Below are positions 23,342 to 32,036 of a stretch of DNA of 64,000 bases, one piece after another. This DNA comes from Imperialibacter roseus (GTDB lineage: Bacteria > Bacteroidota > Bacteroidia > Cytophagales > Cyclobacteriaceae): the NCBI RefSeq assembly GCF_032999765.1, contig NZ_CP136051.1:6032501-6096500 (forward strand), read 5' to 3'. The notes beneath the pieces were generated by a model. That model worked only from the letters and a program-made list of their open reading frames with translations, was not told the origin of the DNA and searched no databases. Both the position numbers and the translations under genes were made by a program. Each line of letters starts with the position of its first letter. Within the stretch, counting starts at the first letter, position 1.

Positions 23342-24352
23342 TTGATAGTGGGTGGCATTGGGCTATTGGCCTGCTGCCACGAAAAAGACAAGTATCCGCA
23401 GGGGACCTTCCCTGCCACTGTCACCAATTTCAGTGAGGTTAACTCCGAATATGATGATTACAATTCGGACATACCGCTGATAAGCGTTGGACTGAGGCTT
23501 CATTTCTCCTCCAATAGGAATAGTGCCGGTGAAAACTTTGATGTGGTTGGAGATGCTCTGGGTATTCTTTGGACGACCGACAATGGCACTTTGAGCATTC
23601 ATGCCACGTCGCTGGACGACGATGACGACTTTACTCCAGAGTTGCTCTCTTCCATTAACACCCCCTGCAACGAAATGGGGCCTTACTCCTTTCAGTACAA
23701 TGCTGGCGGCAAATACAGGTATGTGCTGATGTATGCCAGCGACTGCGACAGCAACTTCGACATTAGCTATGCCCATTACGAAAAGCCTTTCGGGACTGAT
23801 GGGTCGCCGGTCTTGTATCCTCCAAAGAAAATTGATTTTCTTAATTCCTCAGCCGACGATATGTATCCAACATTTTATGGAGAGAATTTCATTTATCATG
23901 GTGAGGTGGGGCCTGAGAACATCGAGAAATTGTTGTTCTGCTCAAACAGGGATGGGCAGTTCGACATCTATGAAATAGGCTTTGGAGGGGACACCGATTT
24001 GGTGGATTTACTGGGTTCAGACATTGGGAAGCAGCCGGAAAAGCTGGCTATCAGCTCGGAGAGCAACGACAAATGTCCGTTTGTAAGTGGTAAATTGCTA
24101 GTGTTTACGTCCGACCGCCCGGGTGGATTTGGCGGGTATGACCTTTATTATTGCTTAAGAACTGACAATGGCTGGTCGGAACCTACCAACTTTGGAGCAG
24201 AGGTAAACTCAGCGTACGACGACTATCGGCCGGTTGTTCTCAATTATCCAGGTTTTTTCAACAATAGCCTGCTGCTTTTCTCTTCCAACCGGCCTGGTGG
24301 CAAAGGTGGGTTCGACTTGTACTATGTCGGCACAGACGTGGCGGTTTATTAG
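23342..24352 (+). CDS. PD40/WD40-like lipoprotein with probable start-region frameshift
   Basis: About 336 residues. PD40-type propeller blades are seen as repeated (L/F)xFSSNRxG and GGxDLYY motifs (HFSSNRNSAG; FCSNRDGQFDIYEI; FTSDRPGGFGGYDLYY; FSSNRPGGKGGFDLYY), as in TolB- and OmpA-associated PD40 proteins. The frame has no ATG: only TTG 23342 or GTG 23348. An ATG at 23323 (MRNK) is in another frame; deleting one C from the AAACCTC at 23332-23338 would give MRNKLLLIVGGIGLLACC, a textbook lipoprotein signal. So either a single-base insertion has broken the gene or the base call is wrong. The rest of the frame is intact, which suggests a recent event. Confidence 0.75.
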   Translation: MIVGGIGLLACCHEKDKYPQGTFPATVTNFSEVNSEYDDYNSDIPLISVGLRLHFSSNRNSAGENFDVVGDALGILWTTDNGTLSIHATSLDDDDDFTPELLSSINTPCNEMGPYSFQYNAGGKYRYVLMYASDCDSNFDISYAHYEKPFGTDGSPVLYPPKKIDFLNSSADDMYPTFYGENFIYHGEVGPENIEKLLFCSNRDGQFDIYEIGFGGDTDLVDLLGSDIGKQPEKLAISSESNDKCPFVSGKLLVFTSDRPGGFGGYDLYYCLRTDNGWSEPTNFGAEVNSAYDDYRPVVLNYPGFFNNSLLLFSSNRPGGKGGFDLYYVGTDVAVY

Positions 24353-24441
24353 GGGGGCTTATTAGGTATCGTAATTAGTGAGACGGAAGTCTGTGGCATA
24401 AAAGCAGCCAGGCAGCGAATAGGGTAAGATAAATTCAATCT

Positions 24442-24661
24442 ATGAAAAAGATAATAATTTGCGCATTGCTTACGATCACAAGCCTGAGATTTTACGCTTG
24501 CAACGCCTCCGTCTGCAACGCCTCCGTCTGAAGCACCAGCACATATAGGCATCAAAGGTGATGAGGGCTTCTACCGAAAAAGCCAGTCAGCTGACTGGCA
24601 AAAGAGCGACTTCTTCGCCTGGGTGATGAAGGCAGAGTGTACGGCTTTAGACAAGAAATAG
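24442..24661 (+). pseudogene. Small secreted-protein gene with internal frameshift
   Basis: ATG 24442 starts a signal peptide (MKKIIICALLTITSLRFYA) related to that of the two 195-residue proteins, and the DNA GCTTACGATnACAAGC is shared. The frame stops at codon 30. In another frame, from about 24500 to TAG 24661, a sensible peptide continues (LATPPSATPPSEAPAH, GIKGDEGFYRKS, DWQKSDFFAWVMKAEC). A 15-bp tandem duplication (CTGCAACGCCTCCGT type) lies at the switch point. Best read as one small gene broken by a one-base shift, or as a signal-peptide fragment fused to unrelated sequence. Confidence 0.5.
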
Positions 24662-24673
24662 CCTCTGTTCATT

Positions 24674-25579
24674 CTATTCGGTTTTGAAAAACAGCTTCTT
24701 CCTTTTCTTTGGTTCTTCGTCCTTCCCGGAGTCGTCCATCCTCTTCTCCGGCGTTGCCTGATAGGCCGTTTCCTTGAGCTCCTCCAAATGGAGCTTATCA
24801 ATGGCATGCACTGCCCGGATATTGAGGCGCTGGAACAGGCCGTAATTTTCTACCACCGTTTTGAATCTTTCGTTCTTGTCGTACAGCAGCAGGTAGTAAA
24901 ATTGCATGAGCACTTCCTGCTCGGTGAGGTGGGGTTTGATGATGTTGACGTAGAAAACAGGGTCGCTGCTTTTTTCATCTACCAGAAATAGCAACGCCTT
25001 GTAGCTTTCCATATAGTGCGAGAGCGTGTTTCGGTAGCTATCATATACCAGGCGGAAGCTGGTTTCGAACGACTGAGAGTCGAGGTTTTGTGAGCTGCCC
25101 GTTGTTTTTCTTTTTCGTTTGGTGGCAGTCAGGGCCTTCTTGAAGTCGACATACATTTTGTCGAAGCCGTTGGCACCGTCCTGGGTTTCGATGCGCTTTG
25201 CCGCATTGAGGTGAAACTCGAGGAGCTGGAAGAACGTGTTTTCAAATTGCTGTGTTTGCAGCGTTTTCGACTGCTTGTCCATGATCTTGCGTGACTCCAG
25301 CAGCTCTTCCCTCTGGAGTTCAAGCTCCCGGCGCTGATAAATCAAGGCCAGGTAGAAAAAGATGACGCCTGCCAGGGACCACATGGTGCCCACGGAGCCT
25401 CCAATAAATTCACCCAGCATGCTGAGGGTGGTGATATCGCCTTCCACTGCCAGGTTGAGGTTCTTTACATTGTTGAACACATAGTAAATGATGCCAAAAC
25501 CCGCCAAAACGGCCAGGGCAGCACTGGCACCCAGAAAAGTGACGAAAAACGAACGCTTGGTGGGGTTAGGTTTACTCAT
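24674..25579 (-). CDS. Putative phage abortive-infection membrane protein (putAbiC-like)
   Basis: 301 residues. Two membrane segments (about 12-35 and 58-80), a charged helix (82-110), then QFENTFFQLLEFH (111-123), the hallmark of the putAbiC family (membrane-bound proteins named for similarity to AbiC). A second region carries FRLVYDSYRNTLSHYMESY and a highly charged Lys/Glu-rich tail follows. The family assignment is good; an anti-phage role is known only for some homologues and remains inference here. It is a single gene, leftward, with no partner, placed at the edge of the duplicated region. Confidence 0.75.
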   Translation of the reverse strand: MSKPNPTKRSFFVTFLGASAALAVLAGFGIIYYVFNNVKNLNLAVEGDITTLSMLGEFIGGSVGTMWSLAGVIFFYLALIYQRRELELQREELLESRKIMDKQSKTLQTQQFENTFFQLLEFHLNAAKRIETQDGANGFDKMYVDFKKALTATKRKRKTTGSSQNLDSQSFETSFRLVYDSYRNTLSHYMESYKALLFLVDEKSSDPVFYVNIIKPHLTEQEVLMQFYYLLLYDKNERFKTVVENYGLFQRLNIRAVHAIDKLHLEELKETAYQATPEKRMDDSGKDEEPKKRKKLFFKTE

Positions 25580-25710
25580 ATAGCCGGATAGGTTTCAGTT
25601 GTCTAAGATAAGGAATAGCAGTGATGGAATGAGTGAATTTTTGGAATGATATGCCGCTGGAACTGAAATACCTGGACTCCCGATTCGGATTTTTCATTAT
25701 CTTCAATCAT

Positions 25711-27378
25711 ATGAAAAACCTACAATCCCACCTGCTTCTGCTGATAGCAGCTACTCTCCTTTTTTCCTGCTCGCAACCGTCAGTAAACAACCCGGTGCTT
25801 ACCAGCGCCGACAGCCTTGCCTTGAAGCAGGCGGCTATCAACGGCCAACTGGTGAACGAGGGCCTCGAAAGGTGCCGAAAGTTTGTAACCGACTGGCTGG
25901 CCCATGCCGACTCCACCACGGGGCTTATCCCCCGCAACCTCTACGAAAGCACCGACATCTGGAATGCATGGGATGCCGCTGCCGACAACTACCCTTTTAT
26001 GGTGTTAACGGCAGCCTTAACTGACGATTCGCTTTTTCGTGGCCGAATGCTCGACATGCTGCACGCCGAAACCCAGCTCACTTCCAGAATCGATCGCCTA
26101 CCCGACACCTACTCGTTTTCCAAAAAAGGCTTTGACAAACCCGAGCCAGATTTGAACAGCATCATGTTTGGCTCGTCAGAATATATCAAAGATGGACTAT
26201 TGCCACTTACGGAGTGGCTGGGAGCCAGCCCGTGGTCGGAGCGAATGGTCGGCATTCTCGACGATATGTGGAAATATGCGCCAGTGGAAACACCCTATGG
26301 GAATATTGTGTCCAACAATGTGGAAGTGAACGGGGAGATGCTGCAGGTGCTGTCACGGGTATACTGGATGACGGGCGATCAAAAGTATTTGGAATGGGCG
26401 ATTCGGCTGGGTGACTACTACCTGCTTGACGAGCACCATCCGACCAGGAATTTTGAATCGCTCAGGTTGCGTGACCATGGCTGTGAAATCGTATCAGGTC
26501 TTTGCGAACTATACGCCACGGTGAATGCTGCCGATCCGGCAAAAAAGAAAGTCTACCAGCCCCACATGCACGAAATGCTTGACAGAATACTGGAAGTGGG
26601 GAGAAATGACGACGGACTTTTTTATAATTCTATCAATCCGCAAACTGGAGAAGTCTTGTCGGCGGGCACAGCGGATAACTTCGGGTATAATCTCAATGGT
26701 TTCTACACAGTTTATCAAATCGACTCTACGGACACCTACCGGGAGGCCACACTGAAAGCGCTTAATGCACTGAGCGGTAACTACCGAAATTTTGACTGGG
26801 AAACGGGCTCAGCTGATGGCTACGCCGACGCCATTGAAGGGGCGCTGAACCTTTACAACCGTGAGTCTGTAAGCAGCGTGCCCGGCTGGATGGATAGCGA
26901 AATGCAGGTGATGTGGTCGATGCAGGACTCCAGCCACAGGGCCAACACAGAGCAATGGCGCTCATCCGGGGTGATTGAAGGCTGGCATGGCGATGGCAAC
27001 TTTGCCAGAACTACCATCATGTATTGCCTGTGGAAGACGCAGGGCATGACAGTGGCTCCCTGGCGAGCCGACATACAACCTGGGGTAGTAAGAATCGGAG
27101 AGGACTTGTTGATCAGTGTGTCTGTGGAGGCAGACTGGGAGGGCGTCGTTAAGTTTGATGTGACCAGGCACCAGGCTAATATGCACATGCCCTGGGACTG
27201 GCCCCGGATCAATCAGTTCCCGGAGTGGTTCACCGCCAACGAAAGTATGCAATACACATGGGCCAACTTACAAAATGCTGATGAAAAGACATTTTCTGGC
27301 AAGCAGCTAAGCGATGGTGTCAACGTTTCCTTGAAAAAAGGCGTCAATCAGTTCAGGTTGCAGCTAACCAGTAATTAA
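25711..27378 (+). CDS. Lipoprotein with probable alpha-barrel fold, unknown enzyme
   Basis: 555 residues from ATG 25711, which directly precedes a lipoprotein signal (MKNLQSHLLLLIAATLLFSC, Cys 20); an upstream ATG at 25633 would bury it. The body is rich in helices with W, D and H (WNAWDAAADNYPFMVLTAAL; LRLRDHGCEIVSGLCELYA; WETGSADGYADAIEGALNLY), a pattern common in (alpha/alpha)6-barrel glycan-processing enzymes. The C-terminal ~100 residues look beta-rich. I did not recognise a specific family. Probably exposed at the outer membrane or periplasm and carbohydrate-related (inference). Confidence 0.7.
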   Translation: MKNLQSHLLLLIAATLLFSCSQPSVNNPVLTSADSLALKQAAINGQLVNEGLERCRKFVTDWLAHADSTTGLIPRNLYESTDIWNAWDAAADNYPFMVLTAALTDDSLFRGRMLDMLHAETQLTSRIDRLPDTYSFSKKGFDKPEPDLNSIMFGSSEYIKDGLLPLTEWLGASPWSERMVGILDDMWKYAPVETPYGNIVSNNVEVNGEMLQVLSRVYWMTGDQKYLEWAIRLGDYYLLDEHHPTRNFESLRLRDHGCEIVSGLCELYATVNAADPAKKKVYQPHMHEMLDRILEVGRNDDGLFYNSINPQTGEVLSAGTADNFGYNLNGFYTVYQIDSTDTYREATLKALNALSGNYRNFDWETGSADGYADAIEGALNLYNRESVSSVPGWMDSEMQVMWSMQDSSHRANTEQWRSSGVIEGWHGDGNFARTTIMYCLWKTQGMTVAPWRADIQPGVVRIGEDLLISVSVEADWEGVVKFDVTRHQANMHMPWDWPRINQFPEWFTANESMQYTWANLQNADEKTFSGKQLSDGVNVSLKKGVNQFRLQLTSN

Positions 27379-27516
27379 CCATTAGCCCTGAAACCGTGGA
27401 GCGAGGCCTAAAAGGTATTGCGAAGTATTTTCTCAAAAACAATAAGCTTGAAGGTAAAGTATAGCAATGCGCACTATTTTTCATCAAAAGAATATAACAA
27501 AACAGCATCCCAGCGA

Positions 27517-27542
27517 TTTTTTTAACAGGTATTGCTAATTTG
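27517..27542 (+). promoter_or_regulatory. Candidate rfbA promoter
   Basis: A T7 tract (27517-27523) and TAATTTG (27536-27542), 26 bases before the rfbA ATG. The box resembles the Bacteroidota TAnnTTTG element one base short. Its layout is like the metK and pdxJ upstream regions. Confidence 0.4.
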
Positions 27543-27567
27543 CATGCCACAATGTCTTCAAGATAAA

Positions 27568-28428
27568 ATGAAAGGTATCATTCTAGCTGGTGGATCTGGC
27601 ACTCGTCTTCACCCACTTACGATCGCAGTCAGCAAGCAAATCTTGCCTGTATACGATAAACCAATGATCTACTACCCATTAAGCACGTTGATGCTTTCTG
27701 GGATCAGAGAAATACTCATCATATCCACTCCTCACGATCTTCCTTTATTTAAAAGCCTTCTGGGAGATGGCAAGAGCCTGGGGTGTGAGTTTTCGTATGC
27801 CGTTCAGGAAAAGCCGGAAGGCCTGGCCCAGGCCTTTATTATCGGGGAGTCATTTATCGGTAACGACAAGGTGGCGCTTGTGCTGGGGGATAATATTTTT
27901 TATGGATCGGGTATGGCCAAGCTGCTGCAAAGCAAGAGCGACCCGGACGGTGGTGTCATTTTCGCCTACCACGTAACAGACCCCGAACGTTATGGCGTAG
28001 TCGAATTTGATGAGAACCTCACGGCCTTGTCGATTGAAGAAAAGCCATTGAAACCTAAGTCGAACTTTGCGGTGCCGGGTCTTTATTTCTACGACAATAG
28101 TGTGGTAAAAATAGCCAAAGGGCTGAAGCCCAGCCCCAGAGGGGAGCTTGAGATCACTGATGTAAACAAAATATATCTATCGCAGGGGAAATTATCTGTC
28201 GGCATTCTCGATAGGGGTACCGCCTGGCTCGACACGGGCACCATCGTTTCATTGATGCAAGCCGGACAGTTTGTGCAGGTAATAGAAGAAAGACAGGGAT
28301 TAAAAATTGGTTGTATAGAAGAAGTCGCTTACAAAATGAAATTCATTGGAAAAGAGCAGCTGGCAAAACTCGCCAATCCTTTAGTGAAGAGCGGCTATGG
28401 TGGCTATCTATTAAACCTTATTAAATGA
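27568..28428 (+). CDS. rfbA: Glucose-1-phosphate thymidylyltransferase
   Basis: 286 residues from ATG 27568 (an upstream TTG at 27532 is unlikely). It makes dTDP-glucose from dTTP and glucose-1-phosphate, the first step to dTDP-rhamnose and related sugars. The N-terminal nucleotide-binding motif [11 protein letters not shown], the following [11 protein letters not shown], and [19 protein letters not shown] and [11 protein letters not shown] are all typical of RmlA. Full length for the family. First gene of an rfbA-rfbC-uxs operon, with ATGA overlap to rfbC; rfbB and rfbD are not here. Confidence 0.97.
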   Translation: MKGIILAGGSGTRLHPLTIAVSKQILPVYDKPMIYYPLSTLMLSGIREILIISTPHDLPLFKSLLGDGKSLGCEFSYAVQEKPEGLAQAFIIGESFIGNDKVALVLGDNIFYGSGMAKLLQSKSDPDGGVIFAYHVTDPERYGVVEFDENLTALSIEEKPLKPKSNFAVPGLYFYDNSVVKIAKGLKPSPRGELEITDVNKIYLSQGKLSVGILDRGTAWLDTGTIVSLMQAGQFVQVIEERQGLKIGCIEEVAYKMKFIGKEQLAKLANPLVKSGYGGYLLNLIK

Positions 28429-28982
28429 TTATCGAAGAAACCAGGTTTCCAGGCTTGTTTGTTATTCAGCCCAAAGTATTTGAGGATGAAAGAGGCTACT
28501 TTTTCGAGAGCTTCAGTGCAGCCAATTTCGAAAAAGCGACGGGCGTCAAAGCCGATTTTGTACAACACAATCAGTCGAAATCGTCGAAAGGAGTTCTGCG
28601 AGGACTCCACTTCCAAAGAGAACCTTATGCACAGGCTAAATTGGTTAGGGTACTCTCGGGAACTATACTAGATGTAGTAGTCGATTTGAGAGAAGGCTCT
28701 CCGACTTACCAGCAACACTTTAGCATCGAGATGAGCGCCGAGGACAAAAAGCAACTGTTCGTGCCCAGAGGTTTTGCCCACGGCTTCGTCATCCTTTCCG
28801 AAACTGCTGAGTTTTTCTACTGCGTCGACCGGCCATATGCACCAAACTTCGACGATGGCATACGATTCGACGATAGTTCACTAAACATCGATTGGAAGCT
28901 TGATAAATTGTCTCTGATTCTTTCGGAGAAAGACAAAGGGCTCGGCACACTTAATGATGCCGCAGGTAAGTTCAAATTTTAA
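28425..28982 (+). CDS. rfbC: dTDP-4-dehydrorhamnose 3,5-epimerase
   Basis: 185 residues. A cupin-fold epimerase acting on dTDP-4-keto-6-deoxyglucose. Family motifs: [28 protein letters not shown] (with the catalytic His of the family), [31 protein letters not shown] and the Tyr region [12 protein letters not shown]. Length is normal. Its start overlaps the rfbA stop by ATGA, which suggests coupled translation. Confidence 0.97.
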   Translation: MIIEETRFPGLFVIQPKVFEDERGYFFESFSAANFEKATGVKADFVQHNQSKSSKGVLRGLHFQREPYAQAKLVRVLSGTILDVVVDLREGSPTYQQHFSIEMSAEDKKQLFVPRGFAHGFVILSETAEFFYCVDRPYAPNFDDGIRFDDSSLNIDWKLDKLSLILSEKDKGLGTLNDAAGKFKF

Positions 28983-28992
28983 TTCAGCTAAA

Positions 28993-29940
28993 ATGGCAAA
29001 GAAAAAGAAAGTATTGATTACTGGCGGAGCGGGATTCCTTGGTTCTCACTTGTGCGACAGGTTTCTAAAGGAAGGCTACGATGTAATTGCGATGGACAAC
29101 CTCATCACCGGCTCTCTCGAAAACATAGAGCATCTTTTTAAAAGAGAAGACTTTGTATTCTATCATCACGATGTCTCGAAATTTGTTCATGTTCCGGGCG
29201 ATTTGGACTATATTCTTCACTTTGCTTCACCAGCAAGCCCGATCGACTACCTTAAAATGCCTATCCAAACCCTTAAGGTAGGCTCACTTGGCACGCACAA
29301 TTTGCTTGGCCTTGCCAAAGCAAAAAATGCCAGAATCCTGATAGCCTCCACTTCAGAAGTTTATGGCGACCCATTGGTGCACCCACAAACTGAAGACTAC
29401 TGGGGCAATGTCAATCCTGTTGGGCCAAGAGGGGTTTACGATGAAGCGAAACGTTTCCAGGAAGCCATTACTATGGCTTACCACACGTTTCACGGTCTGG
29501 AGACACGCATCATAAGGATATTTAACACTTACGGTCCCCGCATGAGACTCGATGATGGCAGGGTGTTGCCAGCCTTCATTTCACAGGCATTAAGGGGTGA
29601 AGACCTCACCTGTTTTGGCGATGGCTCTCAAACCCGGTCTTTCTGCTATGTCGACGATCTGGTTGAGGGCATTTACAGACTGCTCTTAAGCGACTACCCG
29701 CACCCCGTGAATATCGGCAACCCCGACGAAATCACTATCAAGCAATTTGGCGAGGAGATTATCAAGCTAACCAATGCCAACCAAAAGCTTATTTTCAAGC
29801 CCTTGCCAACGGATGATCCGAAGCAACGGAAGCCAGACACAACCAAAGCCAGAGAAATCCTTGGGTGGGAGCCCAAATACTCCAGGGCCGAAGGGTTGAA
29901 ACCAACATTAGAATACTTTAAGAACAAGGTGCTGAAATAG
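28993..29940 (+). CDS. UDP-glucuronate decarboxylase (UDP-xylose synthase), SDR family
   Basis: 315 residues from ATG 28993, 10 bases after the rfbC stop; an ATG at 28954 would overlap rfbC and adds no homology. NAD-binding [10 protein letters not shown] near the N-terminus, STSEVYGDP, the YxxxK catalytic pair (YDEAKRFQE) and [16 protein letters not shown], which is strongly conserved in UXS enzymes. These convert UDP-glucuronate to UDP-xylose via a 4-keto intermediate. In an operon with two dTDP-sugar genes it probably feeds surface polysaccharide. A related extended SDR with another specificity cannot be excluded. Confidence 0.88.
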   Translation: MAKKKKVLITGGAGFLGSHLCDRFLKEGYDVIAMDNLITGSLENIEHLFKREDFVFYHHDVSKFVHVPGDLDYILHFASPASPIDYLKMPIQTLKVGSLGTHNLLGLAKAKNARILIASTSEVYGDPLVHPQTEDYWGNVNPVGPRGVYDEAKRFQEAITMAYHTFHGLETRIIRIFNTYGPRMRLDDGRVLPAFISQALRGEDLTCFGDGSQTRSFCYVDDLVEGIYRLLLSDYPHPVNIGNPDEITIKQFGEEIIKLTNANQKLIFKPLPTDDPKQRKPDTTKAREILGWEPKYSRAEGLKPTLEYFKNKVLK

Positions 29941-29955
29941 GCACTTTGTTCTTCA
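29921..29955. terminator. Strong hairpin between convergent genes
   Basis: AGAACAAGGTGC (29921-29932) pairs with GCACTTTGTTCT (29941-29952), 12 bp with one wobble and an 8-nt loop that contains the TAG of the decarboxylase gene. The near-symmetric stem could stop transcripts from both sides; the 3' arm is U-rich, although a classic U-tract does not follow. Confidence 0.6.
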
Positions 29956-29977
29956 TCACAAACTACTTCCACTAGGA

Positions 29978-30514
29978 TCAGGAGCCAGGCTTTATCCAGT
30001 TGGATATCGTATACCTCAAAGCGGCCACGCTGTCGATGGGATTAAACTCCTTTTCCGAGATAAAGAAGAGCTCATGCTCCTTGTTGTTGCTAGCCCTGAC
30101 GTATATCCGGTAGTTGTGTTGCTTCTGATTGTTGGAAAAAGCGGATACGTCGCCCTCGGAAACATCATAGTTTACTTCAATTGCCGTAATTTCTCTGAAT
30201 GGATAAATATTCTTTCCCCCAAAAAGGGAACCTTTGAGTTCGAACGTTCCCTTTTTAAAGTCAAATACAAATCTCTTTCTTTGGATGTACTTGATCAGCG
30301 GAACTAAAAGAACACCAAAGCCCAAAAGAAAGAATATGGGAGAAAAAAGGCCCCCGATCAGCAGAAAAATACCGATAAAGATAAGCGCCAGGTTCGCATA
30401 TTTGGAAAAGCTGGCTTTGCTTCTGAATACCTGGATCGTGTTTAAATCTTCATAGATATAACCGTGCCGGGCAACAAGCTTTTGAAGATCGAAGGGTAAA
30501 CTAGTATTAGCCAT
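29978..30514 (-). CDS. Membrane protein, unknown function
   Basis: 178 residues from ATG 30514 (the frame allows 30544). Two adjacent membrane segments (NLALIFIGIFLLIGGLF and IFFLLGFGVLLVPLIKYI, about residues 40-75) separate a short N-terminal cytosolic part from a C-terminal domain of about 100 residues (FDFKKGTFELKGSLFGGK; ITAIEVNYDV; YRIYVRASNNKEHELFF). This layout resembles bacterial PH-like or DUF-type domains, but no family is certain. Convergent with the decarboxylase gene. Confidence 0.7.
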   Translation of the reverse strand: MANTSLPFDLQKLVARHGYIYEDLNTIQVFRSKASFSKYANLALIFIGIFLLIGGLFSPIFFLLGFGVLLVPLIKYIQRKRFVFDFKKGTFELKGSLFGGKNIYPFREITAIEVNYDVSEGDVSAFSNNQKQHNYRIYVRASNNKEHELFFISEKEFNPIDSVAALRYTISNWIKPGS

Positions 30515-30584
30515 AGAATGATTAAAAAATTGACTTTCACGCACTGAACTTTGTTAAAGATACAGTTTTTCGCCTTATTTTCTT

Positions 30585-31487
30585 CTAAGCTTGTTCAGCT
30601 GACTTTCTTTTAGTCCAATAGCGCATTAGTCCTGCCACGCTCATCCAGGCAGGATTGGCCGCTTCATATTGCTCGATTTGCCTGTCAGTCAGGCCCTGAT
30701 GTCTCAACCCGTCTGCTACAAAGCCCTGGAACATTGGTGTCATGGACTCTGCGTCTGTTCCCTTTTCCATCTGGTTCTTGATCCAGAACGCCCACTCATC
30801 CAGCACCAATTCCAGGTCATCAAGATGTTTGTCAACATCTTTTATTACTCCAAAATGAGTAAGATAGAGCTGTGAAACCCCGGCGGCCTTTATTCTCTCA
30901 ATGGAGTCTTTCCAGTTTTCAACGTTGATGTCGGGAGGCGGACAAGGAGGCACCACCGGCCCATTTTCAATTTTTACGCCTGCCACATCGCCGGAAAAGA
31001 GGATGTCATTTATTTGCCAGGCAATATGGTGAATAGCATGCCCGGGCGTATGCAACGCTTTGATCGCAACTCCACCTATTTCGATGGTTTGTTCGTCATT
31101 TACCGCCACTAGCTGGCTTTCGTTAATGCTGTGCATTTGCCCCCACAGATAATCCATTTTATCCTGATAGATGCGCCTTGCCGACTCCATCAGCTTCGAA
31201 GGGTCTGCCAAATGCTTCACTCCGAATGGATGAACATAGACGCTCGCACCCTTTTGGGCAAAATACCAGGCGGCTCCCGCATGGTCAAGATGAATGTGGG
31301 TCAGAAAAACATGTTTGACGTCCTCCGTCTCCACTCCATTTTCCTTCAGCCCTTTTTCCAATGACTGAATAGAAGAATGAGGCCCTGTTTCGATCAATAC
31401 GGGGCCATCACTTGTTTTGATTAAGAATGACGAAATAGTTTTCTCGAGCCCAAGAAAGTGAAGGTCCAATATATTAACATCAAGCAT
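30585..31487 (-). CDS. Metallo-beta-lactamase-fold hydrolase
   Basis: 300 residues from ATG 31487; upstream ATGs in frame (to 31697) would overlap the divergent thioesterase gene and encode no conserved sequence. The Zn-binding motif HIHLDHAGA and the following LHTPGHAIHH and LFSGDVAG are the MBL metal-ligand motifs (HxHxDH, distal His, Asp). A helical C-terminal part (ELVLDEWAFWIKNQME...) is as in MBL-fold hydrolases related to glyoxalase II and lactonases. The substrate cannot be inferred. Divergent from a hotdog thioesterase with only 57 bp between them, so the two may share control. Confidence 0.88.
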   Translation of the reverse strand: MLDVNILDLHFLGLEKTISSFLIKTSDGPVLIETGPHSSIQSLEKGLKENGVETEDVKHVFLTHIHLDHAGAAWYFAQKGASVYVHPFGVKHLADPSKLMESARRIYQDKMDYLWGQMHSINESQLVAVNDEQTIEIGGVAIKALHTPGHAIHHIAWQINDILFSGDVAGVKIENGPVVPPCPPPDINVENWKDSIERIKAAGVSQLYLTHFGVIKDVDKHLDDLELVLDEWAFWIKNQMEKGTDAESMTPMFQGFVADGLRHQGLTDRQIEQYEAANPAWMSVAGLMRYWTKRKSAEQA

Positions 31488-31544
31488 AACAGCACCGGGG
31501 TTCAATGAAATTAATAACTTCGCCACTAAAATAACGATTGGAAA

Positions 31545-32036
31545 ATGGAAAATCAGCAGCCTGAGTACTTTCAAGACTTTATGCCCGAGAATGTTTGCTT
31601 TGGATGTGGCATACACAATCCCCATGGGTTGCAAATAAAGAGTTACTGGGAGGGTGAGGAGGCGGTATGCAAATGGGTTTCGGAAGAAAAGTACCACGGC
31701 TGGCCCAACCTGTTGAATGGTGGAATTTTAGCTACCCTCATTGACTGTCACTGTATGGGATCAGCCATGGCGCATGCCTACAAATTGGAAGGAAGGCCGC
31801 TGGATTCTATGCCGGAATACAGATATGCCACCGGCACTTTGAACGTCCGCTACCTGAAGCCAACTCCCAACGACCAAACGATAGAGCTGAGAGCCCGGGT
31901 AAGCGAAGTGAAGAATAGAAAAACCGTGTTCTACTGCGAGGTGTTTGCCAATGGATTAAAAACAGCGGAGGCCGACGTTGTTGCCATACGGGTGTATGAC
32001 AGCAGTCAGCCTCCTGCTGAAAATGCTTTCAAATAG
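31545..32036 (+). CDS. PaaI-family (hotdog-fold) thioesterase
   Basis: 163 residues. The N-terminal CFGCGIHNPHGLQIK and the LLNGGILATLIDCHCM helix, followed by LNVRYLKPTPNDQTIELRA, match the acyl-CoA thioesterases of the PaaI group, which hydrolyse acyl- or aryl-CoA esters. The Asp in TLIDCH is in the expected catalytic position. Convergent with gltD: its stop ends at 32036, one base before the gltD stop. Confidence 0.88.
   Translation: MENQQPEYFQDFMPENVCFGCGIHNPHGLQIKSYWEGEEAVCKWVSEEKYHGWPNLLNGGILATLIDCHCMGSAMAHAYKLEGRPLDSMPEYRYATGTLNVRYLKPTPNDQTIELRARVSEVKNRKTVFYCEVFANGLKTAEADVVAIRVYDSSQPPAENAFK

Noticed and set aside
20896-24661. Mobile element or transposon as the cause of the rearrangements
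   Set aside because: No transposase, integrase or terminal repeats with target duplications were seen; recombination among palindromes and gene ends explains the pattern.
30585-31697. Longer start for the MBL-fold protein
   Set aside because: The extra 70 codons overlap the divergent thioesterase gene and encode no conserved sequence.
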